Assembly (NCBI GenBank): GCA_947471745.1
Contig: CANJKZ010000093.1
Span: 191,501-255,500 of the forward strand
From: Closterium sp. Naga37s-1
Taxonomy: Eukaryota; Streptophyta; Zygnematophyceae; Desmidiales; Closteriaceae
Direction of reading: 5' to 3'
DNA: 64,000 nucleotides
Part shown: piece by piece, positions 22,990 to 32,372 of the stretch
Layout: each line of letters begins with the position of its first letter
Position numbering within the stretch: the stretch's first letter is position 1
The notes under the pieces: model-generated
The model's database searches: none
The model's input: only the letters and a program-made list of their open reading frames with translations
Told to the model about the DNA's origin: nothing
Program-made: the position numbers and the translations under genes

Positions 22990-23287
22990 GAGGCCAGGGC
23001 GGGCTACGCGCGGGCGGCGTCGACTGCGCGGGCGGCTAGGGGGTCGCGCGCACGAGAAACGGGCCGCGCGCGGGCGGCTAGCGGGCTGCGCGGGCGAAAA
23101 ACAGGCCGCGCGCGAGCGGCTAGCAGGCTGCGCACGGGCAGCGTGAGAGGGAGGGCGCGCGAGGGCGCACTAGGAAGGAGGCGCACAAGGGCGCGAGGAA
23201 GGTAGGGCGCACGAGGGCGCTTCTAGCGGAACGGTGGGCCCTTAGGAACAAGCGGTCCTAGGTTCCTAACCTAGGCTCGTAATACCA
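22990..23287 (-). other. Leader of element A: PBS, hairpin, GGGCCCACC box, GC repeats
   Basis: On the minus strand the order is PBS (23287-23276), hairpin (23275-23257), the box AAGGGCCCACC (23242-23233), then GC-rich repeats including GCGGCGGCCTACGT units at about 22840-22930. No open frame of normal composition is present. Confidence 0.6.
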
Positions 23288-23416
23288 TGTCAGAATGAGA
23301 GAGGAATGGTTGAACTAACAGCATTGGGAGTACAAGTAGGAAAACCTAGAATGTTGTACCCCCTAAGGCTAAACCCACTATAGCCTACAGAATAGAAACA
23401 TATACAATGTTTGACA
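23288..23416 (-). repeat. 5' LTR of element A
   Basis: 129 bp, followed on the minus strand by the PBS and by a CCTAGGTT/AACCTAGG hairpin at 23257-23275. Confidence 0.95.
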
Positions 23417-24768
23417 CAAAGTGACTAGCGCATCACTTACATTTGTAGAGATGCACTTAGTACCATTTTCTTGCCAGTCCACTAGATTATGCCTTCTACT
23501 TCAACAGCACTAGGTTCTAACCATTTGGATCCACATAATTGGGGAGATTTCAGAGTTCCTACTCTGCCTTGTACCTGCACACAAACGTGCATACTGACCG
23601 AACCGACCAGCGCATCTTTTTCTTTGTAGAAATACAGTGAATACCATATTTTTTTTTTCATTTTCCACTAAATTAAACCATTTCCCACCTCCCTACCAAG
23701 TTCTAACCATTCCAGTCGTGCATGGTACCTGCACTACAGGCGCGCATACCGACCAAACTGTCCAGCTCATTACTTATGTTTGTAGAGATGCAGTTAGTAC
23801 CATTTTCTTGCCAGTCCACTAGATTATGCCTTCTACTTCAACAACACTAGGTTTTAACCATTTGGATCCACATAATTTGGGAGATTTGAGAGTTCCGGCT
23901 CCACCTTGTACCTGCACACAAGCGTGCATACTGACCGAACCGACCAACGCATCATTTTCTCTGTACAAATACAGTGAATACCATATATTTTTTCCATTTG
24001 CACTAAATTAAACCATTTCCCACCTCCCTACCAGGTTCTAACCTTTTGGATCTATGCAATTCGGTAGATTAAGGCATTCCAGTCGTGCATGGTGCCTGCA
24101 CTACAGGCGCGCATACCGACCAAACTGTCCAGCGCATTACTTATGTTTGTAGAGATGCAGTCAGTACCATTTTCTTACCTGTCCACTAGATTAGGCCTTC
24201 TACTCCAACAACACTAGGTTCTAACCATTTGGATCCACATAATTTGGGAGATTTCAGAGTTCCAGCTCCGCCTTGTACCTGCACACAAGCGTGCATACTG
24301 ACCGAACCGACCAACGCATCATTTTCTCTGTAGAAATACAGTGAATACCATAATTTTTTTTCCTTTTCTACTAAATTAAACCATTTCCCACCTCCCTAAA
24401 AGGTTCTAACCTTTTGGAGTTATGTAATTCGGCAGATATAGGCATTCAAGTCGTGCATGGTACCTGCACTATAGGCGCGCATACCGACCAAACTGACCAG
24501 TGCATTACTTATGTTTGTCGAGATGCAGTTCGTACCATTTTCTTGGCAGTCCACTAGACTACACCTTCTACTTCAACAACACTAGGTTCTAACCATTTGG
24601 GTCCACATAATTTGGGAGATTTCAGAGTTCCAGCTCCGCCTTGTACCTGCACACAAGCGTGCATACTGACCGAACCGACCAACGCATCATTTTCCCTGTA
24701 GAAATACAGTGAATTCCATATTTTTTTTTTCATTTTCCACTAAATTCAACCATTCCCCACCTCCCTAC
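23417..24768. repeat. Satellite array, segment 2
   Basis: Continuation of the 368-bp satellite between elements A and B. It starts within half A in register with 17061 and ends at CCTCCCTAC, the junction between half B and half A. Confidence 0.92.
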
Positions 24769-24900
24769 TGTCAGAACATTATAGCTTATGCTGTTGTGTA
24801 GGCTATAGTGGGGTATTCCATAGGGGGTACAACCAATTAGGGTTTCATATTTGTACTCACTTCATTTCATAGTTCATTCATTCTTGTTCAAATCTTCTCA
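24769..24900 (+). repeat. 5' LTR of element B
   Basis: 132 bp, TGTCAGAACATTATAGC...AATCTTCTCA, directly followed by the PBS. Confidence 0.95.
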
Positions 24901-26045
24901 TGGTATCGAGCAGGTTCCCCCTTGGGAACTGTGCTTAGGGCCCACCACATCGATTTTTTTTTCCTGCCCGAAGCGCGCTCAGCCCGAGTCGCGCTCCGGG
25001 CCCTCACTTCGTCGAGCCGCCCTAGCGGCCCTGCACTGCGGCCCCGCCACCCGTCTCCGCGGCCCCGCCGCCCGTCTTCGCGGCCCCGCCGCCTCTCTCC
25101 TAGCGGCCCCGCCGCCCTACCTAGCGGCCCCGCCGCCTCTCTCCTAGCGGCCCCGCCGCCCTACCTCGCGGCCTCGCCGCCCCATTGCGCGGCCCCGCCG
25201 CCCTACCTAGCGGCCCCGCCGCCCCATCGCGGCCCCGCTGCCCCATCGCGCGGCCCCGCCGCCCTACCTAGCGGCCCCGCCGCCCTACCTAGCGGCCCCG
25301 CCGCCCCACCGCGCGGCCCCGCCGCCCCATCGCGCGGCCCCGCCGCCCCATCGCGCGGCCCCGCCGCCCTTCCTCGCGGCCCCGCCGCCCCATCGCGCGG
25401 CCCCGCCGCCCTACCTAGCGGCCCCGCCGCCCTTCCTCGCGGCCCCGCCACCTTACCTGCGGCCCCGCCACCTTACCTGCAGCCCCGCCCTTACCTGCGG
25501 CCCCGCCGCCCTCTGCTGCGGCCCTGCCACCTTACCTGCGGCCCCGCTACCTTACCTGCGGCCCTGCCACCTTACCTGCGGCCCCGCCGCCCTCTGCTGC
25601 GGCCCCGCCACCCTATCTGCGACCCCGCCACCCTACCCGCGGCCACGCCGCCCTTACCAGCGGCCCCGCCGCCCTTACCTGCGGCCCCGTCACCTGCTGC
25701 CCAGCCGTGCCGCCCTGCAGCAGCACAGCCGAGCCGCCCAGCAGCCGAGCCGCCGAGCCGCCCAGCAGCCGAGCCGCCCAGCAGCCGAGCCGCCGAGCCG
25801 CCCAGCAGCCGAGCTGCCCAGCAGCCGAGCCGCCCAGCGGCCGCGCCGCCCAGCAGCCGAGCCGCCCAGCAGCCGAGCCGCCCAGCAGCGGAGCCGCCGA
25901 GCCGCCGGGCCGCCCAGCAGCTGAGCCGCCGAGCCGCCGCGCCGCCCTCCTTCAGGGCCGCCCGACCTGCCCAGTCTGGTGAGCACAGCGCCTTTTCACT
26001 GCACTGTCCTCACCCTACTGTTTGCGCTGCTAGTCGTCTAGGGTC
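24901..26045 (+). other. Leader of element B with GC-rich minisatellite
   Basis: PBS at 24901, a GTTCCC/GGGAAC hairpin at 24914-24929 and AGGGCCCACCA at 24937-24947 are followed by a CCTGCCCGAAGCGCGC motif. About 700 bp of GCGGCCCCGCCGCC-type tandem repeats come next, then AGCAGCCGAGCCGCC repeats. A Pro/Ala-rich open frame (24922-26112) overlaps the gag start in another frame. It lacks an ATG start and looks like a product of the repeat. Confidence 0.6.
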
Positions 26046-29000
26046 ATGGCTACCCCTAGTGTTCTCGCCTTTGACGCTGAGGGTAGGGCCATTGACTTTG
26101 AGGTCTGGGTAGATGACCTGCAGCTGTTCTTACAGTGCGATAGGGCAGACGGCCTCTCTCTCTTTGACCTCACCTCTGGCACCTCCACTGCCCCTGCTGC
26201 TGATGCTGACGCCACTGTTCGCTCCCAGTGGGCCACGCGCGACGCTGCTGCACGTCTTGCTGTGCGGCGCCACCTCCCTACCTCCGAGCGTGCGCACTTT
26301 AGTCAGTACAAGAGTGCTCAGACCTTGTACGACGCTGTAGTTGCGCGCTACTCCTCCCCTGCCACTGCTGCACTGAGCCGTCTCATGCTACCGTACCTCT
26401 TTCCTGATCTTGCTGCCTTTCCCACAGTCACTGACCTCATTACGCACCTCCGCACTAGTGACACTCGCTACCGCGCTGCACTCCCTCCTGACTTCTGCAC
26501 CAGGAACCCCCCCCCCATGTACATCACTCTTTACTACATAGTCACTCGCCTTCCTGACTCCCTTCGCGTAGTCAGGGACCACTTTCTCTCTGTCTGTCCC
26601 ACCACTCTCACTGTTGACCTCCTCGAGAAGTCCCTCCTAGCGGCCGAGAAGAGCATAGTCGCTGTAGGGGCCTCTCGTGGTGTCCCGCGCACCCCCATCT
26701 TTGAGGGGTGTTCCCCCTCCCCCCTTCTGCCCTCTGTTGCCTCTGCTGCTGCGGCCGACCTCCTTGTTCTTGAGTCGGTCGGTGCGGCGTCTGCCCCTAG
26801 CGGGAGACGCCGCTCTGGCAAGGGCAAAGGGGGCAAGGGCGCTGGAGGAGCGAGCGGGGGCGGTGGAGGTGGAGGTGGCGGCAGTTGGGGGAGTGGGGGT
26901 GGCGGTGGGAGTGGAGGTGGGGGTGGAGGGGTCGGTGGCGGCAGTGGAGGTGGAGGTGGCGGCGGCGGTGGCGGTGGGAGCGGAGGTGGCGGAGGTGGCG
27001 GAGGTGGAGGCGGCGGCGGAGGCGGAGGCGGCGGCAGTAGCGGAGGCGGCGGAGGCGTCGGAGGCGGCGGGGGTGGCGGTGGTGCTGGTCGCGGGTCTTC
27101 GCAGAGGAGTGGCTCCGGTGGTGGCTCGCGCCAGCAGCAGCAGCGTGGTCGTGACACCCTGTCCCCTCAGCAGCTTCGTGAGTGGTACACTGCGCGTCAG
27201 CGGGGTGGGGGTTTTGGTCCGTGCTCCTACGTTTTGCGCACTGGCGACCGTGCGGGTGAGCAGTGTGGGGGTGCCCACCCCACCCAGCGCTGCTTTGGCC
27301 GCCTGACGGACGCGTGGCGTCACCAGTTCCCGGAGGCCTCCGAGATCCCTCGCTGGGGCGAGCTGTCTAGGGCGGGTGTTGCCATCTATGATCTTGACTT
27401 TGATGCTATTCTCTCTGCCATGTATGCTGTGTCTATTAGTGATGAGGGTGACTGTTACCGGTGTTTCCCGCCCGATCCGGGCATTGAGACTGCTGCTCTA
27501 GGTCCTGGTGAGGCTGCTGCCCTAGGTGCTTGCGACGCTGCTGCTCTAGGTGCTCGTGTGTCTGCGTCCTCAGGTACTGGTGAGTCTGCGCTCTCAGGTA
27601 CTGCGTCGGCTTCGGCCTCCCTCACCTTCACCCTTGACTCTGGGGCATCTCGCTCCTTCTTTCGGGACCGCACCACACTCACACCGCTGAGTCGACCGGT
27701 TGCAGTGTCTCTGGCTGACCCCTCTGGGGGTCCTGTCCTGTCTCGCTTCTCCACAGTCCTCCCGTGTCCGGCGGCTCCCTCTGGCACCCTGTCTGGTCTC
27801 TACCTCCCCTCGTTCTCTACGAACCTGGTGAGTGGTGCTGACCTACAGGATGCGGGGGTCCACCAGTTCACTCCTGCACGTCAGAGAGTGACCCACTGTA
27901 CAGAGGCTGGCACAGGCCGACACCTGGCTACGTTCACCCGTCAGCCGGGGTCGAGCCTGTACACTCTGACCACTGCGTCTCCTCCAGTTGCTGAGTCTGG
28001 TAGGGTAGTTACGTCGGGTCAGGTGTTTGCTGCGGCGTCCAGGTCTGGTCCTGAGTCTCCCCCCTGTTCGTGTCGTCTCCTGTCTCACGAGACTCTCCTC
28101 TGGCACCACCGCCTTGGCCACCCCTCTCTGCTTCGGCTCAGAGGTATGGCCTCCCGTCTTCTTGTGTCCGGTCTCCCCCGGTCCCTCCCTCCCCTTCCTC
28201 AGGGCCCTGGCCCTGCCTGTGTCCCCTGTGTCGAGGGGCGCCTGCGTGCTGCCCCTCACTCCTCCCAGTTTCCTCCGACAGAGGCCCCGTTGCAGACACT
28301 TCACATGGACGTGTGGGGCCCAGCCCGCGTCCGTGGACAGGGTCACGAGCGCTACTTCCTGCTCGTTGTTGACGACTACTCGCGTTACACCACAGTCTTC
28401 CCCTTGCGCAGCAAGGGTGATGTCACTGAGGTGCTGATCGACTGGATCCGCGCAGCTCGTCTCCAGCTCAGGCAGAGCTTCGGCTCGGACTTTCCTGTTC
28501 TGCGTCTGCACTCGGACAGAGGCGGAGAGTTCTCCTCTGGCCTTCTGCGTGCCTACTGTCGTGCACGGGGCATCCGTCAGACCTTCACGCTTCCGGACTC
28601 ACCGCAGCAAAATGGGATTGCTGAGCGCCGCATTGGCATGGTCATGGACGTCGCTCGTACGTCTATGATGCATGCGGCTGCCCCCCATTTTCTGTGGCCG
28701 TTTGCAGTGAGGTACGCGGCGCATCAGATCAACCTCCACCCCAGGGTCTCCAGGCCGGAGACCTCCCCAGCCTTGCTGTGGACGGGGAAGGTTGGCGATG
28801 CGTCGGCGTTCCGGGTCTGGGGATCTCGGGCGTTTGTCCGCGACCTGTCTGCGGACAAACTATCCCCTCGTGCTGCTCCTTGCGTCTTCCTGGGGTTCCC
28901 CCCTGACGCGCCTGGGTGGCAGTTTTACCACCCCACCTCTCGCCGTGTTCTGTCCTCCCAGGACGTCACGTTTGACGAGTCGGTCCCCTACTACCGCCTC

Positions 29001-32000
29001 TTCCCCTACCGCACTCCGTCCCTCCCCCCACCCCCACTCTTCCTGGTACCAGGTCCCCCCCAGGTAGACCCCCTCCCCCCTCAGGGTCCTGCCCCTTCAG
29101 GTGTGTCCCAGGTAGACGCAGTCGAGCCTGTCGAGGTCACTGGTGACTCTGGTGCTGCTGAGGGTGCTGAGGCTGGGGGTGCTGTACCTGGGGGTGCGGA
29201 GCCTAGGGGTGCTGGGCCTGGGGGTGCTACGTCTGGGGGTACTGAGCCTAGGGGTGCTGAGCCTGGGGGTGCTGAGCCTAGGGGTGCTGAGCCTGGGGGT
29301 GCTGAGCCTGGGGGTGCTGAGCCTAGGGGTGCTGAGCCTGGGGGTGCTGAGCCTAGGGGTGCTACGTCTGGGGGTGCTGAGCCTAGGGGTGCTACGCCTG
29401 GGGGTGCTGAGCCTGGAGGTGCTCCGCCTGGAGGTTCTCCGAGTGCTTCGTCTCGCCGGGAGCCACTTTCTCCACAGGAGCTGCGTGAGTGGTTTGCCCG
29501 GCGCTGGAGGCGTGCTGCTGGTGCTGGAGGTCCTTCGGCTGCTGAGGGTGCTGCGGTCGCGGGTCCCGGAGGTGCTCGTCCTGGGTGCACTGGAGCTGGT
29601 GCTGCTGAGGGTGCTGGCGCTGAGACTACCGCTGGCAGTCCTACTGGGGGTGCTCCTGGTGCTGCTGGAGGTTCTGGAGCTACTGGTGGTGCTGCTGGAG
29701 CGGGTGCTCCTGCTGAGGGTTCTGGTGCTGTCCCTGCTGCTTCTAGCGTCGCCGCGCGGCCTCGACCGTACTTCGTTCCACTCCTGCAGCAGGTTCTTGG
29801 TCTTCCACCTTCTACTGGTCCTCCTCCTCCCTTAGAGTGTCCACAGCCTGTCTCGTCCCAGCTACAGTTGCAGCCTACCTCCCCTTTGCCTGCTCCTTCT
29901 CCCTACACTGGTCCTACTGGAGGTCTGGCTGAGCGTCGTGAGCCTGCGTCTCGCCCTGCGTCGCCTGTCCGTGCTGCTCGCACTAGTGGTCGCGGTTCGC
30001 GTCAGCGTCCTCCTCCTGTCCCTGGCACGCACCGGATGTCTCTGCGTCCGTCCACTGCTCCTCTGCGTGCCCCTTTGCCTTCTCCTCCTGAGTCCTCTCT
30101 TCCTGCTCTTGCCGACCCGGAGTCGGACTCTCTTCGTGCTGCCAGTCCTACTGTCACGCGTCTCCTTGCTACTGTTGTCACTGACCCTTCTTTCGAGTCT
30201 ACTGCTGCGTCTGCTCTCGTTACTGAGCTCGTCGACTTTGCTGCTCGCTGTCGCTTAGACTACGCTGCTAGTCTTGTCGCTGAGTCTGAGTCTGTCTGTC
30301 CTCCGTCCGTCGGGGGTGAGTGTGCCCTTGGCACGGACGTCCTTGAGGACAGGCAGGAGGAGTTCCAGTGTCTGGCAGCTGCCTCACCTCATCTCGTGTC
30401 CGTACTGCTTACCCCTGAGGGAGACCCGGATGCACTTGACATCCCGACTCCGCGCTCTTACGCGGAGGCGATAGAGGGTCCCTACTCCTCTCAGTGGCAG
30501 GCAGCTATGGATGCAGAGATGGCTTCCTGGAAGTCCACAGGCACCTACGTTGACGCTGTCCCCCCTCCTGGGGCGAACATCGTCAGTGGCATGTGGATCT
30601 TCAGGGTGAAGCGGCCGCCCGGTTCTCCGCCTGTCTTCAAGGCGCGTTACGTGGCTCGTGGCTTCAGTCAGCGGCAGGGAGTTGACTACTTTCAGACCTT
30701 CTCCCCCACCCCGAAGATGACCACTCTTCGGGTACTGCTGCACGTTGCTGCTCACCGTGACTACGAGCTGCACTCTCTTGACTTCAGCACTGCTTTCTTG
30801 CAGGGCAGCCTGCACGAGGAGATCTGGCTGCGTCGCCCACCTGGCTTCACTGGGTCTTTCCCTTCTGGTACCCAGTGGAGTCTCCGGCGTCCAGTCTACG
30901 GTCTCCGCCAGGCGCCACGTGAGTGGCACGACACACTGAGGACTACACTTGCGGCTCTTGGGTTTGCTCCTTCTACTGCCGACCCGTCGCTGTTTCTACG
31001 CACCGACACCTCTCTGCCGCCGTTCTACATCCTCGTGTACGTCGACGACTTGGTCTTTGCCACAGCTGACACTGCTGGACTCGCCTACGTGAAGTCCGAG
31101 CTGCAGAAGAGACACACGTGCACAGACCTGGGTGAACTGCGCAGCTACCTTGGCTTGCAGATCACCCGGGACAGAGCACGCCGCACCATTACCCTGACTC
31201 AGTCACACATGGTGCAGCAGGTCCTTCAGCGCTTCGGCTTCACGTACTCCTCGCCTCAGGCCACTCCTCTGTCTACTCGCCACTCGCTCTCAGCTCTGCC
31301 TTCGGATGAGTCCGTAGAGTCGAGTGGCCCGTACCCAGAGCTTGTTGGCTGCCTCATGTACCTGATGACCTGCACACGACCTGACCTTGCATACCCTCTT
31401 AGCATTCTTGCACGCTATGTTGCTCCTGGGAGACACAGACCAGAGCACATGGCTGCAGCGAAGAGGGTGTTGCGCTACTTGTGCAGTATGTCGGGCATGG
31501 GGCTAGTGCTTGGAGGGCGGAGTCCAGTGGTCCTCACTGGGCACGCGGACGCTTCTTGGGCTGACGACCAGGCTACGCAGCGGTCGTCACAGGGTTACAC
31601 CTTCAGCCTTGGTTCCGGCTCTGTTTCGTGGCGGGCTACTCGCTCGTCTTCTGTTCTTGGCTCGAGTTGTGAGGCTGAGATCTACGCCGGGGCCATGGCT
31701 GCACAGGAGCTTCGCTGGCTCACCTACCTGCTGACCGACCTTGGAGAGCCGCCTCGTTCTCCTCCAGTCCTGTACGTAGACAACAAGGCCATGCTGGCCT
31801 TGTGTCGAGAGCAGCGACTGGAGCACAGAACAAAGCACATTGCTCTCCGCTACTTCCTTGCTCGTGAGCTACAGCAACGTGGTCAGTTGCGGCTTGCGTA
31901 CGTGGCCTCTGAGGCCAACACTGCTGATGTCTTCACCAAGGCACTTCCGCCTTGTGATCATCAGCGCTTCTGCACTCAGCTGGGTCTTGTGCCCGTCTTG

Positions 32001-32021
32001 CCTCACTTGCTCTCCTCTTGA
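26046..32021 (+). CDS. Copia Gag-Pol polyprotein, complete (1,991 aa)
   Basis: The ATG at 26046 opens MATPSVLAFDAEGRAIDFEV. The order is Ty1/copia type. Gag is at 1-260, a Gly/Ser-rich tract at about 265-355 and a Cys/His cluster at Cys393, Cys407, His411 and Cys416. Protease has TFTLDSGAS with Asp531. The integrase N-terminus follows (HHRLGHPS...CVPC), then a DDE core with Asp755 (HMDVWGP), Asp824 (HSDRGGEF) and Glu860 (NGIAER), which is D-x35-E. A GAEPGG/GAEPRG repeat linker leads to RT with YVDD at 1665-1668. RNase H has Asp1835, Glu1878 and Asp1912. The polyprotein would be cut by its own protease, copy RNA into DNA and integrate it. All catalytic residues I can check are present. Only one frame is used, so Gag/Pol ratio must be set without a frameshift. 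Confidence 0.96.
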   Translation: MATPSVLAFDAEGRAIDFEVWVDDLQLFLQCDRADGLSLFDLTSGTSTAPAADADATVRSQWATRDAAARLAVRRHLPTSERAHFSQYKSAQTLYDAVVARYSSPATAALSRLMLPYLFPDLAAFPTVTDLITHLRTSDTRYRAALPPDFCTRNPPPMYITLYYIVTRLPDSLRVVRDHFLSVCPTTLTVDLLEKSLLAAEKSIVAVGASRGVPRTPIFEGCSPSPLLPSVASAAAADLLVLESVGAASAPSGRRRSGKGKGGKGAGGASGGGGGGGGGSWGSGGGGGSGGGGGGVGGGSGGGGGGGGGGGSGGGGGGGGGGGGGGGGGGSSGGGGGVGGGGGGGGAGRGSSQRSGSGGGSRQQQQRGRDTLSPQQLREWYTARQRGGGFGPCSYVLRTGDRAGEQCGGAHPTQRCFGRLTDAWRHQFPEASEIPRWGELSRAGVAIYDLDFDAILSAMYAVSISDEGDCYRCFPPDPGIETAALGPGEAAALGACDAAALGARVSASSGTGESALSGTASASASLTFTLDSGASRSFFRDRTTLTPLSRPVAVSLADPSGGPVLSRFSTVLPCPAAPSGTLSGLYLPSFSTNLVSGADLQDAGVHQFTPARQRVTHCTEAGTGRHLATFTRQPGSSLYTLTTASPPVAESGRVVTSGQVFAAASRSGPESPPCSCRLLSHETLLWHHRLGHPSLLRLRGMASRLLVSGLPRSLPPLPQGPGPACVPCVEGRLRAAPHSSQFPPTEAPLQTLHMDVWGPARVRGQGHERYFLLVVDDYSRYTTVFPLRSKGDVTEVLIDWIRAARLQLRQSFGSDFPVLRLHSDRGGEFSSGLLRAYCRARGIRQTFTLPDSPQQNGIAERRIGMVMDVARTSMMHAAAPHFLWPFAVRYAAHQINLHPRVSRPETSPALLWTGKVGDASAFRVWGSRAFVRDLSADKLSPRAAPCVFLGFPPDAPGWQFYHPTSRRVLSSQDVTFDESVPYYRLFPYRTPSLPPPPLFLVPGPPQVDPLPPQGPAPSGVSQVDAVEPVEVTGDSGAAEGAEAGGAVPGGAEPRGAGPGGATSGGTEPRGAEPGGAEPRGAEPGGAEPGGAEPRGAEPGGAEPRGATSGGAEPRGATPGGAEPGGAPPGGSPSASSRREPLSPQELREWFARRWRRAAGAGGPSAAEGAAVAGPGGARPGCTGAGAAEGAGAETTAGSPTGGAPGAAGGSGATGGAAGAGAPAEGSGAVPAASSVAARPRPYFVPLLQQVLGLPPSTGPPPPLECPQPVSSQLQLQPTSPLPAPSPYTGPTGGLAERREPASRPASPVRAARTSGRGSRQRPPPVPGTHRMSLRPSTAPLRAPLPSPPESSLPALADPESDSLRAASPTVTRLLATVVTDPSFESTAASALVTELVDFAARCRLDYAASLVAESESVCPPSVGGECALGTDVLEDRQEEFQCLAAASPHLVSVLLTPEGDPDALDIPTPRSYAEAIEGPYSSQWQAAMDAEMASWKSTGTYVDAVPPPGANIVSGMWIFRVKRPPGSPPVFKARYVARGFSQRQGVDYFQTFSPTPKMTTLRVLLHVAAHRDYELHSLDFSTAFLQGSLHEEIWLRRPPGFTGSFPSGTQWSLRRPVYGLRQAPREWHDTLRTTLAALGFAPSTADPSLFLRTDTSLPPFYILVYVDDLVFATADTAGLAYVKSELQKRHTCTDLGELRSYLGLQITRDRARRTITLTQSHMVQQVLQRFGFTYSSPQATPLSTRHSLSALPSDESVESSGPYPELVGCLMYLMTCTRPDLAYPLSILARYVAPGRHRPEHMAAAKRVLRYLCSMSGMGLVLGGRSPVVLTGHADASWADDQATQRSSQGYTFSLGSGSVSWRATRSSSVLGSSCEAEIYAGAMAAQELRWLTYLLTDLGEPPRSPPVLYVDNKAMLALCREQRLEHRTKHIALRYFLARELQQRGQLRLAYVASEANTADVFTKALPPCDHQRFCTQLGLVPVLPHLLSS

Positions 32022-32235
32022 CCTTGCCTGTACTCTCACATATATATATACCTGCTCTTGCTTGTCTAGCTTTATATATATATATGTGTACTCTTGCATG
32101 TGAACTGGCCGTGTGGCCTTGACCCTGTGCTCGGACTGTGTGGTGACTTTGTGATCCACCCTGAGCTTGCTTTGCTTTACTTTGCTTGACTGGTCTTGTG
32201 ACCCCTTGTTCTACCCCACTTTGCCTATGGGGGTG
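32022..32235 (+). other. 3' UTR of element B with twin hairpins and polypurine tract
   Basis: TA-dinucleotide runs (32039-32050, 32073-32084) are followed by hairpin GGCC-GTGT-GGCC (32107-32118), a conserved GATCCACCCTGAGCTTG block, hairpin GGTC-TTGT-GACC (32192-32203) and the G-run polypurine tract. Confidence 0.65.
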
Positions 32236-32367
32236 TGTCAGAACATTATAGCTTATGCTGTTGTGTAGGCTATAGTGGGGTATTCCATAGGGGGTACAAC
32301 CAATTAGGGTTTCATATTTGTACTCACTTCATTTCATAGTTCATTCATTCTTGTTCAAATCTTCTCA
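32236..32367 (+). repeat. 3' LTR of element B
   Basis: 132 bp, same sequence as the 5' LTR, followed by the CCTAC duplication and satellite. Confidence 0.95.
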
Positions 32368-32372
32368 CCTAC

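Larger units (their letters stand above)
17062..23416 (-). mobile_element. Ty1/copia retrotransposon A, 6355 bp, internally deleted
   Basis: 129-bp LTRs at 17062-17190 and 23288-23416 differ at one base. Target duplication CAAAG is perfect (17057-17061 and 23417-23421). PBS TGGTATTACGAG occupies 23287 to 23276; the polypurine tract (CCTATGGGGGTG) abuts the left LTR. The element is inserted in satellite half A. Coding lesions include a premature stop after Gag, frameshifts, a deletion in the integrase core and loss of the end of RT plus all of RNase H. Confidence 0.95.
24769..32367 (+). mobile_element. Intact Ty1/copia retrotransposon B, 7599 bp
   Basis: 132-bp LTRs at 24769-24900 and 32236-32367 are identical in my reading. 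Target duplication CCTAC is perfect (24764-24768 and 32368-32372). PBS TGGTATCGAGCAGG is at 24901 and the polypurine tract TATGGGGGTG ends at 32235. One unbroken Gag-Pol frame fills the interior. It is the only copia copy here with no visible defect and is the best candidate for a currently active element. Confidence 0.96.

Noticed and set aside
24922-26112. 396-codon Pro/Ala-rich frame ahead of gag in element B
   Set aside because: Begins at TTG rather than ATG, is made of the GC minisatellite, and overlaps gag in another frame. Other families have no equivalent frame.
26534-27157. Proline-rich frame opposite gag of element B
   Set aside because: Complement of the glycine run (GGN codons read as NCC proline). 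No independent evidence of coding.
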